Shown here: positions 1 through 6,663 of the stretch, piece by piece
How the letters are laid out: the number at the start of each line of letters is the position of its first letter
How positions within the stretch are numbered: position 1 is the stretch's first letter
Assembly (NCBI GenBank): GCA_036796755.1
Contig: DAIRCJ010000049.1
Coordinates: 1 to 12,061, forward strand
Direction of reading: 5' to 3'
Length of the DNA stretch: 12,061 nt
Source of the DNA: CALKMS01 sp036796755
GTDB lineage: Bacteria; Actinomycetota; Aquicultoria; SKW223; CALKMS01
The notes under the pieces: model-generated
What the model was told of the DNA's origin: nothing
Database searches by the model: none
What the model saw: the letters and a program-made list of their open reading frames with translations, nothing else
Program-made: the position numbers and the translations under genes

Positions 1-555
1 TTTATGAGCATCGTTGACTTAGCTCTGCAGGCTAGCGAAAATCTCCAGAAAGCAGCTTCCGAAGCGGCTTACACTCTGGCGGTAGCCAAAGCGGTTGACG
101 GAGCCGCAACCCTAAAATCGGCTTCCCTGGCTACTAAAGGAGAGGTTCTGGTAGAAATGAGAGGTAGTTATATTATGGGCGTTCCCGTTCCGGAGGTAGA
201 AAAGAAGTCCATCTCTCGTTCCATGCTGGAAAGAGGTTATAGCATAGTGGGCGTATCCAGCCGGGTTGATGAAACAGCTGAGCGCTTTGAGAAGGAATTA
301 GATGCCATTCTGGAAGTGGCGGCTGTGGAGACCAAACTAAAAAGACTGGGGGAGGAAATTCAAAAAACTCGTCGACGGGTTAATGCCCTGGATTATGTAG
401 TTATTCCTACCTTGATAGATCAGGTTAAGTATATTCAGATGGTTCTGGATGAAAGGGCAAGGGAAGATCTCTTTCGCTTAAAGAAGGTTAAAAAGGCTCT
501 GGAGAGAAAGAAAAGGGAAAGAACCGAAAAGGCAGTTACTCTTCTTCCCAGTTAA
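1..555 (+). CDS. ntpD: V-type ATP synthase/ATPase subunit D, 5'-truncated by the window edge
   Basis: Subunit D is the central rotor-shaft subunit of V/A-type ATPases; its long coiled coil turns inside the A3B3 head and couples it to the membrane ring. The visible 184 residues contain the hallmark C-terminal stretch RRRVNALDYVVIP (about residues 123-135 counted from the ATG at 4), then a helix with REDLFRLKKVKK and a lysine-rich tail. The frame is open to base 1. Compared from memory with Thermus subunit D, the ATG at 4 corresponds to an internal residue about 40 into the protein, so roughly 40 N-terminal residues lie outside the window and this ATG is unlikely to be the true start. In V-ATPase operons D usually follows A and B, so those genes may lie just upstream. 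The stop is one base from the stop of the convergent gene. Confidence 0.93.
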   Translation, partial: FMSIVDLALQASENLQKAASEAAYTLAVAKAVDGAATLKSASLATKGEVLVEMRGSYIMGVPVPEVEKKSISRSMLERGYSIVGVSSRVDETAERFEKELDAILEVAAVETKLKRLGEEIQKTRRRVNALDYVVIPTLIDQVKYIQMVLDERAREDLFRLKKVKKALERKKRERTEKAVTLLPS

Positions 556-556
556 A

Positions 557-895
557 TCAGGTTTTTTTGGTTAAGATATCCCGGATTTTTTCAAGGCCAG
601 CTTTGCCTTTTGTTTTGTGCCTAACAATTGCTTGAACGATGGAGATGATTTCTTTGATTTCCTCTAGCTTTAAAGAACTAAAAGTAATTTTTTCCCAGTC
701 GTAAAAACCAACCATTGTCCAGCATTCTCCCAAAGCCCACTCCAGGCTTTCAACATCTTCCCTGGTAAACTGAAAGAAAGATTTTCCGAGGCCCCGACGA
801 ATTTTTTCCATAGCCCGCTCAACAGCCTTTTCTCTTCTAAGTTTAAAAGCCTGAATTCCTACATCTTCGTCGGTAAGGTCTGGTTTTCTCTCCAT
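557..895 (-). CDS. Hypothetical protein, 112 residues
   Basis: I do not recognise this protein. It is small, charged and predicted mostly helical, with a basic first half (LRREKAVERAMEKIRRG near residues 19-35), a central segment with WALGECWTMVGFYDWEK (about 53-69) and a basic C-terminal helix. It has one cysteine, no signal peptide and no membrane segment. Start choice is supported by a strong purine run, AAAGGGGGGC, ending five bases before the ATG. A weak promoter candidate lies upstream (TTGCTT at 946-951 and TAAACT at 923-928 on the minus strand, 17-bp spacer). It is monocistronic, divergent from the cation transporter and convergent with the ATPase gene. Coding potential rests on the intact frame and the SD site; no function is inferred. 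Confidence 0.72.
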   Translation of the reverse strand: MERKPDLTDEDVGIQAFKLRREKAVERAMEKIRRGLGKSFFQFTREDVESLEWALGECWTMVGFYDWEKITFSSLKLEEIKEIISIVQAIVRHKTKGKAGLEKIRDILTKKT

Positions 896-1017
896 TTTGT
901 GCCCCCCTTTCTTGTAATTTTAAGTTTAGTCTACTTGGAAAAGATAAGCAAGGTTTGGACTTGAAAACTCTTTTAAAAATAGCCAGCAGGTATTAGATAG
1001 CTAAGTTTATTTTGCTT

Positions 1018-1023
1018 TATAAT
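1018..1023 (+). promoter_or_regulatory. Perfect -10 element, possibly for a leaderless transporter mRNA
   Basis: TATAAT lies here, and six bases separate it from the ATG at 1030. Initiation 7 bases after the -10 would start the transcript at or near the A of that ATG. No SD-like sequence precedes either the ATG or the TTG at 1012. No convincing -35 is seen 16-18 bases upstream, so the call is tentative. Confidence 0.4.
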
Positions 1024-1029
1024 GAAACA

Positions 1030-2010
1030 ATGGAAGACGGGAAAGGAACTTCTAAGTCTCAGGCTTCAAGGATAGCGATTTTTTCAGCTTTCTTTCTTTC
1101 TTTTTTTAAGTTTTTAATCGGCTATTTCTTTTCTTCTCTGGTGGTAATGGCTTCAGCTTTGGACAACTTGGTTGATGTTTTTATGTCTTCTCTTAACTAT
1201 TTTTCCATTAAAAAAGCCTCTCAGCCACCGGACGCTTCTCATCCTTATGGTCACGAGAAACTGGAAAACCTGGCGGCTTTAGCTCAGGGCTTTTTTCTTC
1301 TTTTCTCCCTTTTCTTTCTTTTTTACCTTAGCCTTCAAAAGATAATAAATCGTCAGGGAGAAATAAAAGACCCTCTGACGGGCGCTCTGACTATGCTACT
1401 TTCCCTGCTGGTTACTTTTTTTCTTTCCCGCTTTTTAAGAAAAAAATCTGAGGAGACAGCTTCAGTTGCCTTGAAGGCCGATGCTCTACATTACACTACC
1501 GACCTTTATACTAATCTGGCAGCTCTTACAGCCCTGGTTTTAGTTATGGTTACTGGGTTTAAGATTCTTGATCCTCTTTTTGCTTTGCTTATTGTGGTTT
1601 ATCTCATTTTAGAGCCTTTAAAACTGATTTATCAGGCGGTGGGGGGTTTAATTGATAAAAGTGCCGGACCGCTTTTAACTGAAGAGTTGAAAAAAATAGT
1701 TTTTTCTCACCAGCCTTACGCGGTTGACTTTCACAATCTTCGTAGCCGGGAAGCAGGCTCAAAAAAACTGGTCGATTTTCATTTGGTGATCTGCCGCCAG
1801 CTTAGTTTTGAAAAAGCTCATTCTTTAGTAGAGGAAGTAGAAAGGGAAGTAGTTTATAAATTAAAAGAAGTCGATGTGCTGATTCATCCTGACCCTTGCC
1901 CGGGGGAGTGTGAGCTTACCTGGGAGACTTGTGAGATAGAAAAGAGGAAGAAAAACGGGAGTTTAAAGCTCTGGGAAGGAGCTCTGAAGAGTCGTTTACA
2001 CCTAGAGTGA
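1030..2010 (+). CDS. Cation diffusion facilitator (CDF) family transporter
   Basis: This inner-membrane antiporter should export divalent metal ions (Zn, Fe, Mn or Co) in exchange for protons. From the ATG at 1030 it has 326 residues: about six membrane helices, then a cytoplasmic domain. The transport-site motif DxxxD is D45/D49 in helix 2, and HxxxD is H154/D158 in helix 5; the second metal site is D68 and H75 in the HPYGHEKLE loop. These numbers nearly match E. coli YiiP, which favours ATG 1030 over an in-frame TTG at 1012. The tail after the usual cytoplasmic domain is unusual, with C290, C294 and C301 (CPGECELTWETC) followed by a basic stretch, suggesting metal or redox sensing. Metal specificity cannot be read from sequence. 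Its stop lies one base from the stop of the convergent sulfur operon. Confidence 0.92.
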   Translation: MEDGKGTSKSQASRIAIFSAFFLSFFKFLIGYFFSSLVVMASALDNLVDVFMSSLNYFSIKKASQPPDASHPYGHEKLENLAALAQGFFLLFSLFFLFYLSLQKIINRQGEIKDPLTGALTMLLSLLVTFFLSRFLRKKSEETASVALKADALHYTTDLYTNLAALTALVLVMVTGFKILDPLFALLIVVYLILEPLKLIYQAVGGLIDKSAGPLLTEELKKIVFSHQPYAVDFHNLRSREAGSKKLVDFHLVICRQLSFEKAHSLVEEVEREVVYKLKEVDVLIHPDPCPGECELTWETCEIEKRKKNGSLKLWEGALKSRLHLE

Positions 2011-2011
2011 T

Positions 2012-2251
2012 TTAAAGGCGGCGGCGAACAAAAACTCGAAAGATTTTTGGCTCGCTCTTTTCCTCTTCGATTTTTAGAAGCTCTTGACCGGTTGCTTGGC
2101 ACCAGGCCGCTATATCAGTTTTAATGCCTTCGTCGGTGGCTATTATTTCCAGAGTTTCTCCGACTTTTATTTCCTTGATTTTCTCACTGGCTTTAATAAT
2201 TGGAACTGGACAGAGAAGGCCGAAACAGTCTAAAGTAGCGGCGGTTTTCAT
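2012..2251 (-). CDS. tusA: TusA/SirA-family sulfur carrier protein
   Basis: TusA-family proteins are small cytoplasmic carriers that accept persulfide sulfur from cysteine desulfurases and pass it on, for example to TusD-type (DsrE) proteins. The 79 residues are a full-length family member. They begin with the signature DCFGLLCPVPIIK, in which C14 of the CPxP motif is the persulfide-carrying cysteine. The rest follows the family pattern (VGETLEIIATDEG, then AAWCQATGQELL). Two further cysteines, C9 and C51, are present. The start follows AGGAGGT with five bases of spacing. It is the last gene of the sulfur operon, eight bases after the dsrE-like gene, an arrangement consistent with a TusA-to-DsrE relay. 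It could feed tRNA thiolation, molybdopterin or the DUF39 homocysteine pathway; the sequence does not say which. Confidence 0.9.
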   Translation of the reverse strand: MKTAATLDCFGLLCPVPIIKASEKIKEIKVGETLEIIATDEGIKTDIAAWCQATGQELLKIEEEKSEPKIFRVFVRRRL

Positions 2252-2259
2252 TTTACCTC

Positions 2260-2736
2260 CTATATAAAAAGGGTGAATTTTGACCCTCTGGCTTCTTCTA
2301 CAAAGGTGGCTGCCCCTGCTACTTCATCTACCTCTGGGATTAAATTTTCCCGGGATAATCCCATCAGGTTGCAGCTGGTTGAACAAGCAATAAATTTTAC
2401 TCCTTGAGCCTTAGCCGTTTTTATTAGTTCCTCAAGAGAAAGCACTCTTTCTTTTTTCATCAACCGTTTGATTAAAAAAGTTCCTACTCCGCCAAGATTA
2501 AATCGGGAAAGCTTAAGGCGATACGTTCCAGGTCGGTTTACCAGAGAAAAAAGGTTTTTTACCCAGCCCTTTTTAGGTTGAAAACTGGGGCAGGCAATCA
2601 GATTTAAACCCCAGAAGGTGAAGAAAATAGTAACTTTTAAACCTAAAGCAGCAGCGGTGGTAGCGATGTTAAAACAGGCCAGAGCCTTGTCAAGGTCACC
2701 GCTGAAAAGAATGATAGAAGCCTTTTCTTTTTCCAT
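2260..2736 (-). CDS. DsrE/DsrF/TusD-like sulfur-relay protein
   Basis: The protein has the DsrE fold: a first strand with SIILFSGDLDKA, a helix with ATTAAALGLKVTIFFTFWG (about residues 26-43), and the C-terminal pattern FIACSTSCNLMGLSRENL then VDEVAGAATFVEEA (115-148). C118 and C122 sit where DsrE-like proteins carry persulfide-binding cysteines; C21 and C49 are additional. At 158 residues it has a longer middle than TusD and resembles the larger peroxiredoxin-like DsrE proteins often found beside TusA. Its ATG overlaps the nifU stop by one base (TAATG) and is preceded by GGAGG six bases upstream, so the two are translationally coupled. No DsrF/DsrH (TusC/TusB) partners are present, so it is not a full DsrEFH or TusBCD complex. 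It is probably a cytoplasmic carrier receiving sulfur from TusA or NifS. Confidence 0.85.
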   Translation of the reverse strand: MEKEKASIILFSGDLDKALACFNIATTAAALGLKVTIFFTFWGLNLIACPSFQPKKGWVKNLFSLVNRPGTYRLKLSRFNLGGVGTFLIKRLMKKERVLSLEELIKTAKAQGVKFIACSTSCNLMGLSRENLIPEVDEVAGAATFVEEARGSKFTLFI

Positions 2737-3320
2737 TATTTTCCTCCTTTCTTTTCTTCAAGTTGAGTTCCGCACTTCGGGCAGAAGTTCGCTTCCCAAG
2801 GTTGAAGGCTATGACATTCTGGACAAACTTTTAGCTTGCGCCCACAGCCCTGGCAGTAAGGCATTGTTTTGGCCAGAGAAGAGTCGCAGTAAGGACAAAG
2901 GCACCCTTTTTCCCCATTTTTTTCCGATTTAACCTCAGTTCCTTTCTTTTCGGACTTGCTTTGATAGTCTTCAATTGCCTTTCTTAAAGCTTCGGCTCCA
3001 AGGTTGGAACAGTGCATTTTGTTGGCCGGGAGACCTCCCAGAGCTTCAGCTACCACTTTGTTAGTAATTTTTAAAGCCTCTTCAATGGTTTTCCCCTTGG
3101 CCATTTCCGAGACTATGCTGGAGACAGCGATAGCCGCTCCGCAGCCAAAGGTTTGATACTTAATCTCTTCTAGAACTCCATTCTTAACTTTAATATAGAA
3201 AGTCATCATATCCCCGCAAACTGGATTTCCCACTTCCCCAACTCCGTCGGGATTATCAATTGTTCCTACATTGCGGGGATGAAGAAAGTGTTCCATAACT
3301 TTTTCGCTATAGACGGGCAT
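2736..3320 (-). CDS. nifU: NifU/IscU-type Fe-S scaffold fused to a C-terminal double zinc ribbon
   Basis: Residues 1-120 are a complete IscU/NifU N-terminal domain, on which [2Fe-2S] clusters are built. The three ligand cysteines are C35 (GNPVCGD, with D37), C60 (TFGCGAA) and C104 (KMHCSNLG). After a charged linker (about 121-139), residues 140-186 hold two ribbons of identical spacing, CxxC-10-CxxC: C142/C145/C156/C159 and C166/C169/C180/C183. Ordinary IscU ends near residue 125-130, and classical NifU carries a [2Fe-2S] domain plus an Nfu domain there, so this tail is unlike either. The ATG follows directly on the stop of the PLP-less NifS gene, with GAGGG in that gene's last codons as SD. 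The ribbons may bind zinc or iron, or recruit a partner or nucleic acid; their role is inferred only. Confidence 0.93.
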   Translation of the reverse strand: MPVYSEKVMEHFLHPRNVGTIDNPDGVGEVGNPVCGDMMTFYIKVKNGVLEEIKYQTFGCGAAIAVSSIVSEMAKGKTIEEALKITNKVVAEALGGLPANKMHCSNLGAEALRKAIEDYQSKSEKKGTEVKSEKNGEKGCLCPYCDSSLAKTMPYCQGCGRKLKVCPECHSLQPWEANFCPKCGTQLEEKKGGK

Positions 3321-4514
3321 TTATTTTCCCTCGCTTTCTTTTAAAAATTTGGTGTAAAGAGGAGACATCTGGCGAAGACGGTTGACAATTGAAGGAAAGA
3401 CCGAAAGAAGATAATCAACTTCTTCTTTAGTCGTTGACCTTCCAAGAGAAAAAACCACTGAGCCCTGGATGATTTCTGGAGGAACACCAATTGCTTTGAG
3501 GACGTGGGAAGCCTTAAGAGCTCTTGAGATACAGGTTGAACCTGAAGTAGCGGCTATTCCTTGCTGATCAAGAAGCATAAGCATCGCCTCACCTTCAATA
3601 AACTCAACGCAGAGACTCAGATGCCCGGGAAGTCTTCGTTTTGGATGGCCGGTAAAGTAAACGTGGTCGAGCTCATTTTCCAGACCTTTTCGAAGCTCTT
3701 GAGAAAGAAGATCAAGATTTTTAGCCTCTTCCTTTATTTCGTTTTGGGCAAGTTCAGCAGCTTTTCCCATTCCCACTATTCCGGCAACATTCTCTATTCC
3801 TGCCCTTCTCCCCCCTTCTTGAATACCTCCTTCAATAAAGGGAAAAATTCGAACTCCCTGGCGAACATAAAGAGCTCCAACTCCTTTGGGGCCATAAAAG
3901 AGGTGGGCTGAAAGGGTAAGAAAGTCAACTCCCAGCCTCTGAACATCAATTTCTATCCGCCCGCCGGCCGCCACAGCATCAGTATGAAAATAAGCCGAAG
4001 AGTTTTCTTTTACCACTTTAACCAGCTCTTCAATAGGCTCAATTGTGCCGATTTCGTTGTTAGCCAGCATAATGGAGACCAAAATTGTTTCCTTCCGCAA
4101 ACTTCTTTTTAAGTCTTCAGGCTGGACAAACCCTTCTTTGTCCACCGGAAGATAGGTCACTTCAAAGCCCTGCTTTTCCAGCTTTCTCAGGGGATAAAGC
4201 AGGGAAAAATGTTCGATGGAGCTGGTTATAATATGTTTTCCTTTTGAACTTTGAGCTTCAGCTACTCCTTTTGCTACGAAGTTGTTAGCCTCAGTTCCAC
4301 TGGAAGTAAAGATTATTTCCGAAGGCTGAGCTTTAATGAACTTTGCTACTTTTCGCCTTGCTTCTTCAATAGCCTGACGAGGTAAATCAGCAAAAGAGTG
4401 GAGACTCTGGGGGTTTCCAAACTCTCGGGTGAGAAAAGGTAGCATAGCTTCCAGCGCTTCTTTTCGGGGTGGGGTGGTGGTAATATGGTCAAAATAAACT
4501 CTTTTGCTTTCCAT
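3321..4514 (-). CDS. NifS/IscS-like cysteine desulfurase homologue lacking the PLP lysine (predicted pseudoenzyme)
   Basis: This is a full-length class-V aminotransferase fold, 397 residues, like IscS/NifS throughout. It keeps H102 (IEH), N152/N153 (ANNEIG), D179 (HTDA) and the mobile-loop C328 (SGSTCIS). Four functional positions have changed relative to the family and to the intact copy next door. The Schiff-base lysine of SAHKxxGPKG is L205. The PLP-contacting glutamine after HTDAV is A182. The threonine of GGRRAGT that reaches the partner subunit's PLP phosphate is I240. The substrate-carboxylate arginine of IRFSLGR is V354. It should therefore bind PLP poorly and have no desulfurase activity. 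The reading frame is intact and it lies between nifS (2-base gap) and nifU (0-base gap), so it is probably expressed. Archaeoglobus fulgidus IscS, which also lacks the lysine and lends a cysteine ligand to a cluster on IscU, is the closest precedent I recall. Confidence 0.9.
   Translation of the reverse strand: MESKRVYFDHITTTPPRKEALEAMLPFLTREFGNPQSLHSFADLPRQAIEEARRKVAKFIKAQPSEIIFTSSGTEANNFVAKGVAEAQSSKGKHIITSSIEHFSLLYPLRKLEKQGFEVTYLPVDKEGFVQPEDLKRSLRKETILVSIMLANNEIGTIEPIEELVKVVKENSSAYFHTDAVAAGGRIEIDVQRLGVDFLTLSAHLFYGPKGVGALYVRQGVRIFPFIEGGIQEGGRRAGIENVAGIVGMGKAAELAQNEIKEEAKNLDLLSQELRKGLENELDHVYFTGHPKRRLPGHLSLCVEFIEGEAMLMLLDQQGIAATSGSTCISRALKASHVLKAIGVPPEIIQGSVVFSLGRSTTKEEVDYLLSVFPSIVNRLRQMSPLYTKFLKESEGK
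3973..4181 (-). repeat. 209-bp near-identical tract shared with the nifS gene (copy in the PLP-less paralogue)
   Basis: This tract matches 5157-5365 at a constant offset of 1184 bases, with only two mismatches (4023 and 4071), both synonymous. It encodes residues 112-180, plus most of codon 181, of the PLP-less protein. Outside the tract the two genes diverge sharply at both ends. A recent gene-conversion event is the simplest reading. Confidence 0.95.
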
Positions 4515-4516
4515 TT

Positions 4517-5719
4517 TTAACTCTTTTTTTCTGATTTTTTAAAAGGCGATATTTTCCGCAGGTGGTTTAGAATTCCTTCTAGTTTTTCCAGAAGATAATC
4601 GAGGTGGCTACCACTGGTGTAGCGGCCTAAAGAAAAACGAATCGCGCCTCTTGACCATTTTGAAGGCAAACCCAGAGCTTTTAACACATGGGAAGGTTCA
4701 GACGATGCTGAGCTGCAAGCGGAGCCACTGGAAGCGGCAATTCCGGCCAGATCTAAATAGGTGAGGATAGCTTCGGCCTCCAGCCCATAAAAGCAAAAGC
4801 TGGCATTATTGGGAAGTCGACTTTCCTTTGAGCCAAGCAAGATTACCTCGGGGAACCGATTTAAAACTTCACTTATAAGATGGTCTCGTAGTTGAGTTAA
4901 CCTTGTAGCTTCTATTTCTCTTTCTTTCCTTGCGAGTTTTAAAGCTTTGGCCATTCCTACTATTCCAGCGACATTCTGGGTTCCGGCTCGCTTTCCTCCT
5001 TCTTGTTCTCCTCCGTGAAGGAGGGGGTTGAGAGAAGCGCCTTTTCTGGTGTAAAGAAAGCCAACTCCCTTGGGGCCATAGAATTTATGAGCCGAAGCCG
5101 AAAGAAAATCCACTTTTAGATCTTTTACGGAAAGATCGAGGTAGCTAACGGCTTGAACAGCATCAGTATGAAAATAAGCCGAAGAGTTTTCTTTTACCAC
5201 TTTAACTAGCTCTTCAATAGGCTCAATTGTGCCGATTTCGTTGTTAGCCAGCATTATGGAGACCAAAATTGTTTCCTTCCGCAAACTTCTTTTTAAGTCT
5301 TCAGGCTGGACAAACCCTTCTTTGTCCACCGGAAGATAGGTCACTTCAAAGCCCTGCTTTTCCAGAAAGCGAGCTGATTCTAGAACCGATTTATGTTCAA
5401 TAGCTGAGGTTATTATATGTCTTCCTTTTTCTCGTCGGGCAAAAGCCACTGCTTTTAAAGCCTGGTTATTGGCTTCAGTTGCCCCGCCAGTGAAAACGAT
5501 TTCCTCAGGAAAGGACTGGATTAGACTCGCCATTTCGTTTCGCGCTTCTTCTAAGGCTCTCTTTGCTTCCCGTCCCAGAGTGTGAAGACTGGAAGGGTTC
5601 CCAAACTTTTGACTGAGGAAAGGAAGCATAGCTTTCAGGACTTCTTCTCTAACTGGGGTAGTAGCAGCGTAATCAAGATAGATAAATTCTTTTTCTTTCC
5701 TTTTTTCTGTTGTTAACAA
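4517..5719 (-). CDS. nifS: Cysteine desulfurase NifS/IscS family, catalytically complete
   Basis: This PLP enzyme converts cysteine to alanine and a protein persulfide, the sulfur source for Fe-S clusters and thiolation. Visible catalytic residues are H109 (IEHKSV), D186 and Q189 (HTDAVQA), the Schiff-base lysine K212 (SAHKFYGPKG), T247 (GGKRAGT), the persulfide cysteine C335 (SGSACSSAS) and the substrate arginine R361 (IRFSLGR). The 400-residue length and short active-site loop fit the NifS/IscS (group I) type rather than SufS. The start is a TTG at 5717-5719; GAGGAG six bases upstream, at the end of cysK, supports it. The gene lies three bases after cysK, which makes its substrate, and upstream of the PLP-less paralogue and the nifU scaffold. 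Confidence 0.96.
   Translation of the reverse strand: MLTTEKRKEKEFIYLDYAATTPVREEVLKAMLPFLSQKFGNPSSLHTLGREAKRALEEARNEMASLIQSFPEEIVFTGGATEANNQALKAVAFARREKGRHIITSAIEHKSVLESARFLEKQGFEVTYLPVDKEGFVQPEDLKRSLRKETILVSIMLANNEIGTIEPIEELVKVVKENSSAYFHTDAVQAVSYLDLSVKDLKVDFLSASAHKFYGPKGVGFLYTRKGASLNPLLHGGEQEGGKRAGTQNVAGIVGMAKALKLARKEREIEATRLTQLRDHLISEVLNRFPEVILLGSKESRLPNNASFCFYGLEAEAILTYLDLAGIAASSGSACSSASSEPSHVLKALGLPSKWSRGAIRFSLGRYTSGSHLDYLLEKLEGILNHLRKISPFKKSEKKS
5157..5365 (-). repeat. 209-bp near-identical tract shared with the PLP-less paralogue (copy in nifS)
   Basis: Partner of 3973-4181, with 207 of 209 bases identical. It encodes residues 119-187 and most of codon 188 of the active desulfurase, ending just before Q189 and before the K212 segment. 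The two differences are at 5207 and 5255. The direction of the presumed conversion cannot be decided from this window. Confidence 0.95.
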
Positions 5720-5722
5720 CTT

Positions 5723-6646
5723 TCACTCCTCAAATAAAGGGGTGGAAAGGTAGCGTTCGCCAGTATCGGGAAGAATAACAACTATGGTTTTCCCTTTATT
5801 TTCTTTCCTTTTGGCTACTTCAAGAGCTGCCCAGCAGGCAGCGCCAGAAGAGATACCGGCCAGAATACCTTCTTTTTTGGCGAGCAGTCGGGCTGTTTTA
5901 AAAGCATCTTCGTTTTCCACTTGGATTATTTCGTCAACCAGCGAAAGGTCAAGGACTTCGGGGATAAAACCGGCTCCTATTCCTTGAATTGGATGAGGAG
6001 AAGGGTTTCCTCCGGAAAGAACCGGTGAGGCTTTTGGTTCCACTGCTACCGCTTTAAAGCTGGGCTTCCGGGGTTTAATATAGCGGGCACAACCAGTGAT
6101 GGTTCCCCCCGTACCTACTCCGGCTACCAAAATATCCACTTTTCCGTCGGTATCTTTCCAGATTTCTTGAGCCGTGGTCTGGTAGTGGATTTCTGGATTG
6201 GCCGGGTTTTTAAATTGCTGAGGAATAAAAGAGTCCGGGATTTCCCTGGCTAACTCCTCAGCTTTTTTAACCGCTCCCTTCATTCCTTCGCTTCCCGGTG
6301 TTAAAACTATTTCGGCTCCTAGAGCTTTAAGAATCTTTCTTCTTTCCAGGCTCATTGTTTCCGGCATGGTTAAAATCAGCCGGTAGCCACGAGCAGCAGA
6401 AACAAAAGCCAGAGCTATTCCTGTATTCCCACTGGTCGGCTCAATTATGGTTGATTTTCCAGGAATTATTAAACCTTGTTTTTCAGCCTTTTCAATCATG
6501 GCCAGCCCGATGCGGTCTTTTACGCTTCCGCAGGGATTGAAAGACTCCAGTTTAGCCAGGACAAGGGTGTCTGGCGAAGCAAGCTTTCGGATTTTAACCA
6601 GGGGAGTATTTCCAATGGTTTCTTCAATGCTTTCAAGTACCTTCAT
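5723..6646 (-). CDS. cysK: Cysteine synthase A (O-acetylserine sulfhydrylase)
   Basis: This cytoplasmic PLP enzyme joins sulfide to O-acetylserine to make cysteine. At 307 residues it has the standard length. K43 in NPCGSVKDRIG is the PLP lysine. The substrate-binding loop is TSGNTG (71-76), the phosphate-binding loop is GVGTGGT (176-182), S268 lies in GISSGAA, and the C-terminal PDTGERYLST (293-302) is typical of CysK. An O-phosphoserine- or cystathionine-type relative is possible, but these motifs favour CysK. The ATG has AGGA seven bases upstream, and the gene starts 17 bases after the NIL-ferredoxin. It places cysteine production in the same transcript as its consumer nifS. No serine acetyltransferase is visible here. 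Confidence 0.93.
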   Translation of the reverse strand: MKVLESIEETIGNTPLVKIRKLASPDTLVLAKLESFNPCGSVKDRIGLAMIEKAEKQGLIIPGKSTIIEPTSGNTGIALAFVSAARGYRLILTMPETMSLERRKILKALGAEIVLTPGSEGMKGAVKKAEELAREIPDSFIPQQFKNPANPEIHYQTTAQEIWKDTDGKVDILVAGVGTGGTITGCARYIKPRKPSFKAVAVEPKASPVLSGGNPSPHPIQGIGAGFIPEVLDLSLVDEIIQVENEDAFKTARLLAKKEGILAGISSGAACWAALEVAKRKENKGKTIVVILPDTGERYLSTPLFEE

Positions 6647-6663
6647 AATTTTTCCTGAAAGAC

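Noticed and set aside
4..6. ATG at 4 as the start of the V-ATPase D gene
   Set aside because: The frame is open upstream and this residue aligns with the interior of known subunit D proteins, so the gene continues beyond the window.
1012..1014. TTG start for the CDF transporter
   Set aside because: It has no SD, lies upstream of the TATAAT candidate, and adds six residues absent from the usual family N-terminus.
1884..2102. Open frame on the minus strand across the transporter/tusA junction
   Set aside because: It is a shadow of two well-supported genes, low in complexity, and has no SD.
2618..2932. Plus-strand frame opposite dsrE and nifU
   Set aside because: It lies antisense to two family-supported genes and resembles no protein.
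3561..3911. Plus-strand frame opposite the second nifS
   Set aside because: Antisense shadow; the minus-strand protein is clearly conserved.
3321..4514. Calling the PLP-less nifS copy a pseudogene
   Set aside because: The frame is full length, tightly coupled to its neighbours, keeps the mobile cysteine, and its changes are specific substitutions rather than stops or frameshifts.
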